The notes beneath the pieces were generated by a model. That model was not told where the DNA came from, made no database searches, and saw nothing but the letters and a program-made list of their open reading frames with translations. The translations under genes were made by a program, and so were the position numbers. 64,000 nt of DNA from [Flexibacter] sp. ATCC 35103 (GTDB taxonomy: Bacteria > Bacteroidota > Bacteroidia > Flavobacteriales > Flavobacteriaceae): positions 62,001 to 126,000 of the forward strand of contig NZ_MTQF01000001.1 in assembly GCF_001975985.1 (NCBI RefSeq), written 5' to 3'. This document shows, piece after piece, positions 48,701-55,534 of this stretch; positions within the stretch are counted from its first letter, which is position 1; each line of letters opens with the position of its first letter.

Positions 48701-51700
48701 CCAGTTCCTACTGTAATTGTATTTGCTGCTAAAGTCGCCGTTAATGACTGGCAGATTGTTTGGTCTGGTCCAGCTTGCGGAACCGTTAAATCTGCTGTAA
48801 CTGTAATTTGAACATTAGTAGTTGTTGCTGTACATACTGTTCCGTTTGTAACAGTCCAGCTAAAAACATATACACCTCCAGTTTGGGTTAAATTTGAAAC
48901 TGTTGTCGTTGGTAAAATTTCCGAACTGAAAACAGCCGTTGTAGGTCCGGAAATCTGAGCCCATTTTCCTGTTCCTACAGTTGGCGGTGTTGCCGTTAGC
49001 TCTGTCACAGAACCACAAATTGCATTATCGCCTTCTGCTACTGCGGCTGAAGGTGAAGCGGCATATTCAACCCTCACCTGATCTGAATTACTACAGCTTC
49101 CGGAACTTACTGTCCAGTTAAAAACATAAATTCCAAATCCGGGATTAATATATTTTGCATTAGGAAGTGCTGCATCATCAAAAGATCCTCCTGAAGGTCC
49201 AGAAAGTACCGTCCATAATCCGGTTCCTTGTATCGGACTTGTTGCTGCAAGCTGAATTTCCTGTGCCGGCAAATTAGCGCTGCACAAAACCTGATCAGGC
49301 CCTGCGTTGGCTGTAGACGCTTGCCCATTAACCGTTACCTGAATATCATCTGAAGATTGCGGGCAGGAACCTTGTACCGGAATTGTATATCTAAAAACAT
49401 ATACACCCGGTATTAGTCCAGTTACCGCAGCACTATTGTTTCCTGTTGCTGTTATAGTTGGTGCTCCGCTTCCGCCGGAAACATACGTCCAGGTTCCTGT
49501 GCTGGTTGGATTTCCTGTCAAATAAAGAGGACCAACTAAGCAAGTAGAAAAATCTGAACCCGCCGCCGCAACTTCAGTTACTTTTATACTTACCTGATCT
49601 GTGCTCGCAGGACAATTTATTCCGGTATTGGTTGTCCATTCCAGAATATATTCTCCTGTTATCAATCCTGACAAAGTTGAATTTGCAGCTGTTACATTCG
49701 AAAAAACAGGCGAATTTGGTCCGCTTATTAACGACCACAAACCAGTAGTACCGGCATCTGGTACTGTAGCGCCAAGCGTTACACTTGTCTGATTACAAAC
49801 CGTTTGATCCGGTCCTGCTATTGCGGTCGATGGTGCCTGATTTATATTAAGCTGAACAGAATCTGAAGAAGAAGCACATGCACCTCTGGAAATAGTCCAT
49901 TTATAGACCCACGAACCTTGTGTTAAACCCGTAATCGTTGTTGAAGGATTTGTAGGATCTGTAATTATTGGACCATCTCCTCCACTCACAAATTCCCATA
50001 AACCAGTTTCACCTGCAGCTGGAGCATTTCCCGCCAGTGTTGCTGAAGATCCACAAATGTTTTGATCATTTCCAGCCTGCGCAACTGTAATTGTTGGAGC
50101 AATTGTTATGGCAACACTATCTTGCGCATCCGTACAACCAACGTTGCTTACTGTCCATTGAAACTCATAATTACCATCATTTAATCCCGTTACCGTTGTG
50201 TTATACAGGGCAGGATTTGTAATTGTTGCTGTAGCTCCCGCTGTCTGTATCCATAAACCTGTTCCTGGTGACGGATCAGTTGCTGCTAAAGTCAACGATG
50301 TCGTACCTGTTGCAAGACATTGATCTGTACCGGCATTTGCAGTAGCGCCTTGAGTAGCATTTGTAGTTACATCTACAGTATCCGAAGACGTTCCGCAACC
50401 ATTTACAATCGTCCATGTAAAAGTATAAGTTGTATTTTGAGCCAGTCCGGAAGCAATTGCGTTAGGGTCATTTATATCATTAAAAGTTACTCCTGCAGCT
50501 GGAGAAACTGTCCATGTTCCTATTTCACTTGCAATCACTGCATTTGCCTGTAACTGAACCGGTGCACCAAAACAAATGGACTGATCATTACCAGCTTGTG
50601 CTGGTGTAGGTGTTGCACTTGATACAATGACTTCTGCTATACTTTGTGTTACACTACAAGCCGGTCCGCCAGAAATAGTCCACCTAAACCTGTATTTACC
50701 ACTTATTAATCCGGATACTGTTGTTTCAGGATTTTTAATATCAGAGAATACCGCCGTTGAAGGCCCTGAAACCTGTGACCAGGTTCCTCGTCCTCTTGTT
50801 GGTGTATTTCCTGCTAACTGTGCGGTGGTTAAATTGCAGGCTAAATTTTGAAGCGTTCCTCCGCTTGATGCTGAAGGCGGTGCTGAAATTACTATTGAAA
50901 CATCGTCATAAACCGTTTCGCACTGACTTCCCGGATTTGGCTCTTTTATTAATCTGATCACATAAATACCTGAAACTCTTAAGCTGTCAATTACTATTGA
51001 GTTTCCTGAAAAATTAACCAAAGGTGTCGGAAAAGAAGGATATGTAATGGTGTAAGGAGTTGGACCGCTAACGATTTGCCAGCTCATTTGTCCGTTACCT
51101 GTTGAGGTAACCGGAATAGTTGCCGAAAATTCACTGCATCCTAATGTCTGGTCCGGACCGCCAGATATGGATATTACTTCTTCTAAAGTAACATTGTAAA
51201 TTCCTGTAGAAGTACATCCTGTTGTACTATTGTTTAAGGTATATAAAAAATTATAAGTTCCCAGTGCTGTCATACCGGTAACCAGTGTTGAAGATGAATT
51301 GGGATTTTGAATTGTAGCCGTAACAGGTCCACCGGTTTGCGACCATTGTACCGTTTCATTTACATATAACGGAATTGTTCCTTGTAAAACAGTTGAGGTT
51401 CTGCCATCACAATAAACAAAATTAGCATTTAAAACATTGGTAACATCTGCTGTTGGTGCCGGAACAGTTATGGTAACTTCATCGGTTCCGTTAGCACAGT
51501 TTCCCACAACTGTCCATCTTAAAACATAGGTTCCTTCTATTAAACCATTAACATTTGTATTGTTATCGTTGGCATTTGAAAAATTAGGAACATTTGGTCC
51601 GGATACCACCGTCCAGGTACCTATTTGCTGTCCGGAAGTATTGCCGCCAAAGCTGCCATTTAGATTTACATTTTGTGTCGAAGAATAACAGTTTGAGAGT

Positions 51701-52389
51701 GTAATATCCCCGCCTGCAGTTACAGGCTCAATGCCTCCCAAAGTAGTAATGGTTACTGTATCATAACTTTGGCAATTTGAAGCACTATTCACTATTGTCC
51801 ATCGTAGTGTTGTTGTACCTGATACAGCACCTGAAATTGTTATTGCGGAATTTGGCGAATTTGGACTACTGATACTAATACCTGCATTATTACTTCCTTC
51901 TATTGTCCAGGTTCCAGTTTCAGAAGCTCCTGTTGGATTTCCATTTAAAGCATACGTTCCCGGGCAATATGTTTGGTCTGTTCCAGCATTTGCCAATGTT
52001 ATGGGTTTTATAGTAATAACAAAATCATCAAATACCGTCGAACCATCCTGACATTGTGCTGTTAGTCTAAAACCATACGAATTTCCCGGACTGGCACCTC
52101 TTACGAAACTCTGAAGACTGGCGGGATCATCAATAATAACAGAAGGTCCTGATATTTGACTCCAATTTGGATTTTGCAAATAACCTAATCCTGCATCTGC
52201 ATTGGCTGTACCTAATAAAACAAACTGATCAACAGGAAGTCCAGTTTCTCCTCCAGGGCAAATTATCCTGTCTACGTTTGCATTAACAGTACAATTTTGA
52301 GAAAAAGAAAATATCGGCAAAAGCAATACAAGGCATAGCAAAACTCTTTTTGTTACTTTAAAATCAAAAAGGGAGTAATTTAATTTCAT
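39709..52389 (-). CDS. Giant repetitive surface protein with T9SS type B C-terminus, 4226 aa
   Basis: A signal peptide (to about residue 31) is followed by four parts. Part 1 (about 32-1460): some 16 PKD-like repeats with AGxDQxxC and WxxxSGP motifs. Part 2 (about 1460-2490): 11 Ig-like repeats with YQWQSS cores. Part 3 (about 2580-3750): 11 repeats with NGYTG..N..NxxxNDxLNG and ICExLNPANC motifs. Part 4 (about 3755-4120): three DUF11-like domains. The C-terminus has VSPNGDGRNDIFKI, YDRWGVLVY and LPDGTYFYVITYKTYLNE, the gliding-motility-type (type B) T9SS sorting domain. It should be an exported cell-surface adhesin or matrix protein. PorP/SprF and PorE-like genes follow in the same direction. 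Confidence 0.9.
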   Translation of the reverse strand: MKLNYSLFDFKVTKRVLLCLVLLLPIFSFSQNCTVNANVDRIICPGGETGLPVDQFVLLGTANADAGLGYLQNPNWSQISGPSVIIDDPASLQSFVRGASPGNSYGFRLTAQCQDGSTVFDDFVITIKPITLANAGTDQTYCPGTYALNGNPTGASETGTWTIEGSNNAGISISSPNSPNSAITISGAVSGTTTLRWTIVNSASNCQSYDTVTITTLGGIEPVTAGGDITLSNCYSSTQNVNLNGSFGGNTSGQQIGTWTVVSGPNVPNFSNANDNNTNVNGLIEGTYVLRWTVVGNCANGTDEVTITVPAPTADVTNVLNANFVYCDGRTSTVLQGTIPLYVNETVQWSQTGGPVTATIQNPNSSSTLVTGMTALGTYNFLYTLNNSTTGCTSTGIYNVTLEEVISISGGPDQTLGCSEFSATIPVTSTGNGQMSWQIVSGPTPYTITYPSFPTPLVNFSGNSIVIDSLRVSGIYVIRLIKEPNPGSQCETVYDDVSIVISAPPSASSGGTLQNLACNLTTAQLAGNTPTRGRGTWSQVSGPSTAVFSDIKNPETTVSGLISGKYRFRWTISGGPACSVTQSIAEVIVSSATPTPAQAGNDQSICFGAPVQLQANAVIASEIGTWTVSPAAGVTFNDINDPNAIASGLAQNTTYTFTWTIVNGCGTSSDTVDVTTNATQGATANAGTDQCLATGTTSLTLAATDPSPGTGLWIQTAGATATITNPALYNTTVTGLNDGNYEFQWTVSNVGCTDAQDSVAITIAPTITVAQAGNDQNICGSSATLAGNAPAAGETGLWEFVSGGDGPIITDPTNPSTTITGLTQGSWVYKWTISRGACASSSDSVQLNINQAPSTAIAGPDQTVCNQTSVTLGATVPDAGTTGLWSLISGPNSPVFSNVTAANSTLSGLITGEYILEWTTNTGINCPASTDQVSIKVTEVAAAGSDFSTCLVGPLYLTGNPTSTGTWTYVSGGSGAPTITATGNNSAAVTGLIPGVYVFRYTIPVQGSCPQSSDDIQVTVNGQASTANAGPDQVLCSANLPAQEIQLAATSPIQGTGLWTVLSGPSGGSFDDAALPNAKYINPGFGIYVFNWTVSSGSCSNSDQVRVEYAASPSAAVAEGDNAICGSVTELTATPPTVGTGKWAQISGPTTAVFSSEILPTTTVSNLTQTGGVYVFSWTVTNGTVCTATTTNVQITVTADLTVPQAGPDQTICQSLTATLAANTITVGTGEWSQFSGPNFGSFSDTSSPTATFTPNGAGTYVLRWTATNLSCIFFDDVTIIADQLPTASVAGLPISICEFQALNLAANTPTVGTGLWTQISGPAAVVFETPSSPATAVFGTQAGAYEFQWTISSGSCPPSSSIVSVTINPLPPLADAGIDQTICNASTVTLNGNNPSTGNGIWTFVSNPGNTAAITDPNVFNTTVTNISIGTTRLKWTISNGSCTAYSDEVNIDRPADLATSALANDSTICEDGTITLNTTPSGSIAPYTYQWQSSTDGTTGWTDISGQTNASFTSVNNLTAGEYYYRVNVSSTCAQITSNVAKLTIIPDPVVTTQPIGNTICSGNTHTMNVAAATTNPNAGTIAYQWQSSVDGVSGWTNVSGGTGANTDTYTTAGLTDNLYFRVQITQSGSGCETFSNPALVTVTTITGEPVTPPAICVGGFVNLNVTASVNGGTGTLSYQWQSDSGSGFVNETNPTATTANFTSDALSVTTQFRCLVTSSTTNCILTSNAVTATVVSDPAIAAQPTAGVVCTGGTYTLSVSATGGTPGLNYQWFSSADNVSFTLISGANLNTYTTSVLTSDTYYRVDVSATGNGCNSIISNSVLVDVIPDPVVTTQPVGNTICSGTTHTMNVVASGNAAGGTLIYQWQSSLDGTSGWANVTGGIGDTTDSYTTAALTSNLYYRVRITQASSDCEVYSDTAPVFVTTIGGQPTTPAAICVGGTVSLSITALINGGSGTLSYQWQSDSGSGFVNETNPTATTANFTSDALSVTTIFRCIVTSSATNCTLISDPVTATVVPDPAITVQPAGTTICSGGNHTLSVTATDGTPGLTYQWFSSTNNITFTAIAGATASTYVTPVLTQTTYYRVDVAASGNGCTTITSNVATVTILSDVSIAVQPVQKTNICSGSTATLNVTANGGSGNYTYQWKNSIVLAGPYNDIPGATSASYTTPALTQNTYYQVVISDSTQGCDPVASSIAAVIVPSITTQPSVPPTVCVGGTVSVSVQASSNGGSANFTYQWQSSADGTTGWTNVSGGTGGSTANYTSGLLTATTYYRSIITATTPSCTLISDVVAATVIPDPVIALQPLGGNICEGGIFTLTSNATNGSGTYSYQWQKSLDGTTGWANVTDGSGANTTSYTTGALNADTFYRLQVTDPGIGCGVVNSDAAKVAVFESPIINLQPVNGQVCINQPHTFTVTATGNIPSGTLLYQWQTASILTGPYTNVTDGTGGTTASYTTPPYATAGNRYFRVLISQSQSGCQTISNQVTLNVFDLPAAPVGTVTQQPSCTIATGTVAITNPDLGTGYEYSKDGINFQASNIFTGLPTGNVQIYVRRISLNTCISAGTPFTIFNRICANPEAFASISGDVGGNTGTQTILDSDTLNGIPVTASNVQVTVNSISSYLTFDSLTNTIAVAAGTPADNYTLTYTICEVGNLSNCSTTTETIEVTTAGIDAKIDIVTPAVNGYTGATNVINALTNDRLASAPATLSNVTLSVTSPALPVNPAVLNVPSLDVSTGNVNVPAGTVKGLYEIKYRICEIGNPSNCDTASILVQVEATIIDANDDKAEDINGYTGQVNVVNALTNDRLNGVLITAANSNEITVTQETGATAIYPGANVPVFSTTTGWVSVPEGTPADTYYITYHICEKLNPANCSDASIAIVVDPAPLIVNDNLVPNVNGYEGAVNIINAYTSNDTFNGAVLNINLAGLLTPTVLIPATPKTAGAPVPELVVASGRVNIPEGTPAGQYQIKYQICENLNTPAVPPISGDLRKGNCDDAVIIINVVAPPIVANDDDVANINGYTGAANIINAYDNDTLNGGSLDLSGITTTIVSYPSAINGGPIPTLDPATGFVSVPAGTPAGEYKIVYEICENLNTGNCDQAIITITVIPAQIDAVNDIPFASINGFTGNANAINALDNDTLNGALVLPSEVQITVLIPAASINGSLVPILNPLTGNVDVPAGTAAGTYNITYRLSEKINLNNTDVALISIEVTAPVIEANDDSLTNVNGYVATSNAINVLSNDTLNAAVTDVSKVNITVDAVAAPINGGPVPVLEPLTGYVSIAAGTPAGNYEIKYTICEKINPANCNDASVFVEVIGAPILAVNDSVSDINGYTGEANVVNAITNDVLNGVAVQLPQINISSISTTNPPDYVSGNPVPALDITTGNVNVPAGTAAGTYTIHYGICEKLNPANCSEADITVEVDVAGIIANNDIDLNVNGYTGAVNALNVLDNDSFNNAAITKKAKAVPINISQITITVLDPADPINGNPNVPSLDPATGIVSVPPQTPAGLYRIEYRIAENLNPANFDDATVFITVTATLIEANNDTVLNINGYQGQANVINAIANDNLNGVSAQLPEITIAVVTPAASINGGPVPNLDITTGNVNVPAGTPSGDYTIRYQICENLNPANCSQADIIVTVISGPILANDDNIGGINGLDGANNVLNVLTNDLLNNTAPTASQVKINVVSPADSINSGSVPVLNTATGSVSVPAATSSGIYTIVYEICENLNPANCDQAVIKITVLQPSVTLVKRGIFSDTNGDGYAQPGELIKYTFSITNTGTIALNNVIVTDPKAVVSGNPIATLAVGQMNVTNYTATYVLTQVDINLGTVTNQALVTAQPLTGNAIQDLSDSDDPNLIGKDDPTVTPVNQLKKITLIKGGRLTGNGGAGSVINYSFIVKNTGNVILSNIVIADPMLGAGTIAVTPNVLAPGQIGTASASYTVTAADVVQGEVINTAVVISDAPDGTQVTDISDSDDGNLLGDDDNTGIDLNTVPAVSIIKTAVFNDENKNGYAEIGETITYHFSVTNTGNILLVNVVVKDPKPGVTISGGPIILVQNETDNETFTGTYFLTSADIDAGNVENQAVVEAASPDGLKTTDISDDNSNLEDDPTILPLNACKIIVYNAVSPNGDGRNDIFKIAGIECYKDSYVQIYDRWGVLVYDAYGYDNNSIAFRGISEGRATVNKQKRLPDGTYFYVITYKTYLNESVSKTGYLYLSGN
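46060..47750 (-). repeat. About 845-bp tandem duplication inside giant surface gene
   Basis: Three successive Ig-like units (roughly 46905-47750) recur as the next three (roughly 46060-46905). Matching landmarks are GCCGGA at 47695 and 46849 (846 bp apart) and CCGGAACCTGAATCACTTTG at 47321 and 46478 (843 bp apart). The protein motifs pair as QPIGNTICSGNTHTMN with QPVGNTICSGTTHTMN. Confidence 0.8.
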
Positions 52390-52973
52390 AAATCTGGTAC
52401 TTAGAATTTAAAAAATAAATCTGATGCTCGCGGATATTGAAATCATTCTGAATTATGCAATTGATAATTCATAGAGGAGTATATAGTCGTAAAATGTAAT
52501 TCGTTTTTATCTTACTATTTACATTTTTATAAAATAAAAAACGCACAGGTTTATATGGATCTGGTTTAGGCAGGTTATTCAATTTAAAAATGTAAACACA
52601 TAATTATTATATAATTAGAACTTACATATAACTAACTAAAAACAAACACAATACTGAATTAAAAATTTGCAAATACAGCATTATATCCCATAAAAAACAA
52701 AGTTTACACCCAAGATTTGGAAGAATAAAATTATGATAAACTTAACAACAATTCTTAAAAAAGTTGTTTCAAGTTATAATTTGCAACATCTTAATTCTTA
52801 CATATTTACCTAGTGATTTAATATTTTTATAATTTTAATTCCGTATGGAATTCAATCGATTTGAACATAATTATTTGATGATTATGTGGTAACCAATTAA
52901 ACTTTTCTGCTATTAATAATCCCATTAATATTGTATTGTTCCGCTCTTTTTTCAAACTAAAAAAAATCTTATA
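52390..52973. other. Divergent intergenic region, no feature recognised
   Basis: This 584-bp AT-rich stretch lies between the giant surface gene (minus) and the first sulfatase gene (plus). I found no exact TAnnTTTG element in a useful position, no ORF with coding character and no RNA-like fold beyond a weak AACAAC/GTTGTT pair near 52740-52775. Confidence 0.3.
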
Positions 52974-55361
52974 ATGAAAAGTAATTTTTTACTGTTGATA
53001 CTGCTTCCGTTTCTATTTTGCAGTTCAATACAAGCTCAGGAAAATACCTCGACTAAAAACTGGCCTGACAGAACAACTTTACCTATTGAGGCTTATCAAA
53101 AAACAGGTAAAATCGAACCTAACATTAAGGATTCAGATCCTATAGAATGGCCAAAAGAAATAAGTGCCCCGGAAGGAGCGCCAAACGTACTATTAATTCT
53201 GATAGACGATGTAGGTTTTGGTGCAACTTCTACTTTTGGAGGCCCAATTCCAACGCCTAATTTTGATGCTTTGGCAAAAAACGGATTAATTTACAATCGT
53301 TTTCATACTACGGCAGTTTGTTCACCATCGCGTGCAGCACTTATAACAGGCCGAAACCATCATACTGCAGCCACAGGAATTATTATGGAATTCTCGACTC
53401 CTTATCCGGGTTATAATAGTTTAGTCCCTAAAAGTGTGGCAACCATAGGAAAAATATTAACCGATAATGGGTATGGTACTTCATGGTTTGGGAAAAACCA
53501 CAATGTTCCGGACTGGCAGTCTACACCGGCAGGACCATTTTATTTATGGCCAACCGGTTTGGGATTTGAATATTTTTACGGGTTTCTTGGAGCAGATGCA
53601 CATCAGTTCAGGCCTTCTTTAATTGAAGGAACAAAACCTATTGACCCTTATTTGGTCGATGGTAAAGTAGATCCTAATTATATTTTAGATAAAGATTTAG
53701 CCAATCATGCCATTAAATGGATCCAAACTCAAAAAGCGGTATCACCAAATAAACCATTCTTCGCTTATTATACTCCCGGAACTGCACATGCTCCGCATCA
53801 GGCACCGAAGGAATGGATTGCAAAATTTAAAGGCAAATTTGATTATGGTTTTGATAAACAACGCCAAATGACTTTTGAAAAGCAAAAAGCAATGGGTATT
53901 ATTCCTAAAGATGCTAAACTGGCTCCTACTCCTGATGATTATCAAAAATGGGATGCACTGAGTCCAAACATGAAAAAAGTTGTAGCACGAGAAATGGAAG
54001 TCTACGCTGCTCAGCTTGCATATTGCGATAACCAGATTGGAAGGGTGATTCAGTCTATAAAAGATTTAGGAGAACTTGACAATACACTTATTATTTATAT
54101 CATGGGAGATAATGGCGCAAGTGCCGAAGACCCAACCGGACAAGGACTGACCAGCGAGATAGGAATAATGGTAAACGGTGAAAAAGATACAGAAGAATTT
54201 ATGCTTAAAAACTTAGATGAATTTGGTGGTCCGTGGACACAGGAACATTATTCGCAAAGTTGGGCACATGCCATGAATACGCCTTATCAATGGGATAAAA
54301 AAATAGCATCGCATTTGGGAGGAACCAGAACCGGAATGGTTATTTCGTGGCCAAAAGGTATTAAGCAAACAGGCCAAATTCGCAGTCAATATGCACATAT
54401 TACAGACATCGTTCCTACTATTCTTGAAGCAGCAAAAATTCCTGCTCCTACAACTGTAGACGGGTTTAAACAAGTGCCTATGGCCGGAAAAAGCCTTATT
54501 TATAGTTTTGATAACGCATCAGCACCTGAGACACATACCACGCAATATTATGAGATTATTGCCAACAGAGGAATTTATAAAGATGGCTGGCTGGCCAATA
54601 CAACGCCTAGAAATTTGCCTTGGCAAGGACATCCTATTCCATCAGAAGATCCTATGAAGGATTATAAATGGGAATTGTATGACTTAAAAAAAGATTTTAG
54701 CCAGACTGATAACGTTGCGGCTCAAAATCCTGAGAAATTAAAAGAACTTCAAAAAGCTTTTCTGGAAGAAGGACGTAAGTTTAATGTGTTTCCTTTGGAT
54801 GATCGTTATATAGATCGTGTAAATCCGGAAAATCGTCCTAATTTAAATAAAGGAAGAACCAGTTATGTGTATCACGAAGGAAATTCACGTATTACAGAAG
54901 GAATGGCTCCAAACATGAAAAATACATCTTTTAGTATTACTGCTGATATCGAAGTTAAAGCCGGTGATGAAGGAATGATTATCACGCAAGGCGGTTATTT
55001 TGCCGGATTAGCTTTAATGCTTCAAAAAGGAAAACCAACTTTTGCATATGCTTTTTCTCATTATCCACAATCAAAATGGACGATTCAATCTAAAACGGCT
55101 TTGACTGCAGGCAAACATAATGTTACTGTAAATTTTGATTATGCCGGCGGCGGTGCAGGTAAAGCTGCAAAAGTTACTTTACTGGTAGATGGAAAAGAAG
55201 TTGCAAAAGGTGATATTCCTAAAACAGTTCCAAGCAGATTCTCAGCCGATGAAACTTTAGATGTTGGAGAAGATTTTGGAACTCCCGTAGTACGATCTTA
55301 TGATGTACCGTTTACTTTTCAGGGTGAAATAGATAAAGTGACCGTGAATTTAAAACAATAA
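52974..55361 (+). CDS. Arylsulfatase (S1 family), 795 aa
   Basis: The signal peptide ends near SIQAQEN. The sulfatase fold begins NVLLILIDDVGFG (metal-binding Asp pair). The active-site signature CSPSR starts at Cys116, which must be converted to formylglycine, and RNHH follows. A later motif, YIMGDNGASAEDPTG, supplies further metal ligands, and the C-terminal 140 residues form a beta-sandwich. It should hydrolyse sulfate esters in the periplasm or outside the cell. No formylglycine-generating enzyme gene is in the window. A second sulfatase gene follows 173 bp later. Confidence 0.92.
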   Translation: MKSNFLLLILLPFLFCSSIQAQENTSTKNWPDRTTLPIEAYQKTGKIEPNIKDSDPIEWPKEISAPEGAPNVLLILIDDVGFGATSTFGGPIPTPNFDALAKNGLIYNRFHTTAVCSPSRAALITGRNHHTAATGIIMEFSTPYPGYNSLVPKSVATIGKILTDNGYGTSWFGKNHNVPDWQSTPAGPFYLWPTGLGFEYFYGFLGADAHQFRPSLIEGTKPIDPYLVDGKVDPNYILDKDLANHAIKWIQTQKAVSPNKPFFAYYTPGTAHAPHQAPKEWIAKFKGKFDYGFDKQRQMTFEKQKAMGIIPKDAKLAPTPDDYQKWDALSPNMKKVVAREMEVYAAQLAYCDNQIGRVIQSIKDLGELDNTLIIYIMGDNGASAEDPTGQGLTSEIGIMVNGEKDTEEFMLKNLDEFGGPWTQEHYSQSWAHAMNTPYQWDKKIASHLGGTRTGMVISWPKGIKQTGQIRSQYAHITDIVPTILEAAKIPAPTTVDGFKQVPMAGKSLIYSFDNASAPETHTTQYYEIIANRGIYKDGWLANTTPRNLPWQGHPIPSEDPMKDYKWELYDLKKDFSQTDNVAAQNPEKLKELQKAFLEEGRKFNVFPLDDRYIDRVNPENRPNLNKGRTSYVYHEGNSRITEGMAPNMKNTSFSITADIEVKAGDEGMIITQGGYFAGLALMLQKGKPTFAYAFSHYPQSKWTIQSKTALTAGKHNVTVNFDYAGGGAGKAAKVTLLVDGKEVAKGDIPKTVPSRFSADETLDVGEDFGTPVVRSYDVPFTFQGEIDKVTVNLKQ

Positions 55362-55534
55362 TAATTAAATAAAATTTTATATAAGCTCTTTTAAAAACCA
55401 GTTAAAGTATTCATAAGCAGAATTTTAAGCCCATAATTAAATTGTTGTATTGAACAATCTTGGTCGTTTGTAAAAAGACAGGATTGCTATTTTTCCTGAC
55501 AGAACTGAATCAATATTAATTAATACAAGAAATT

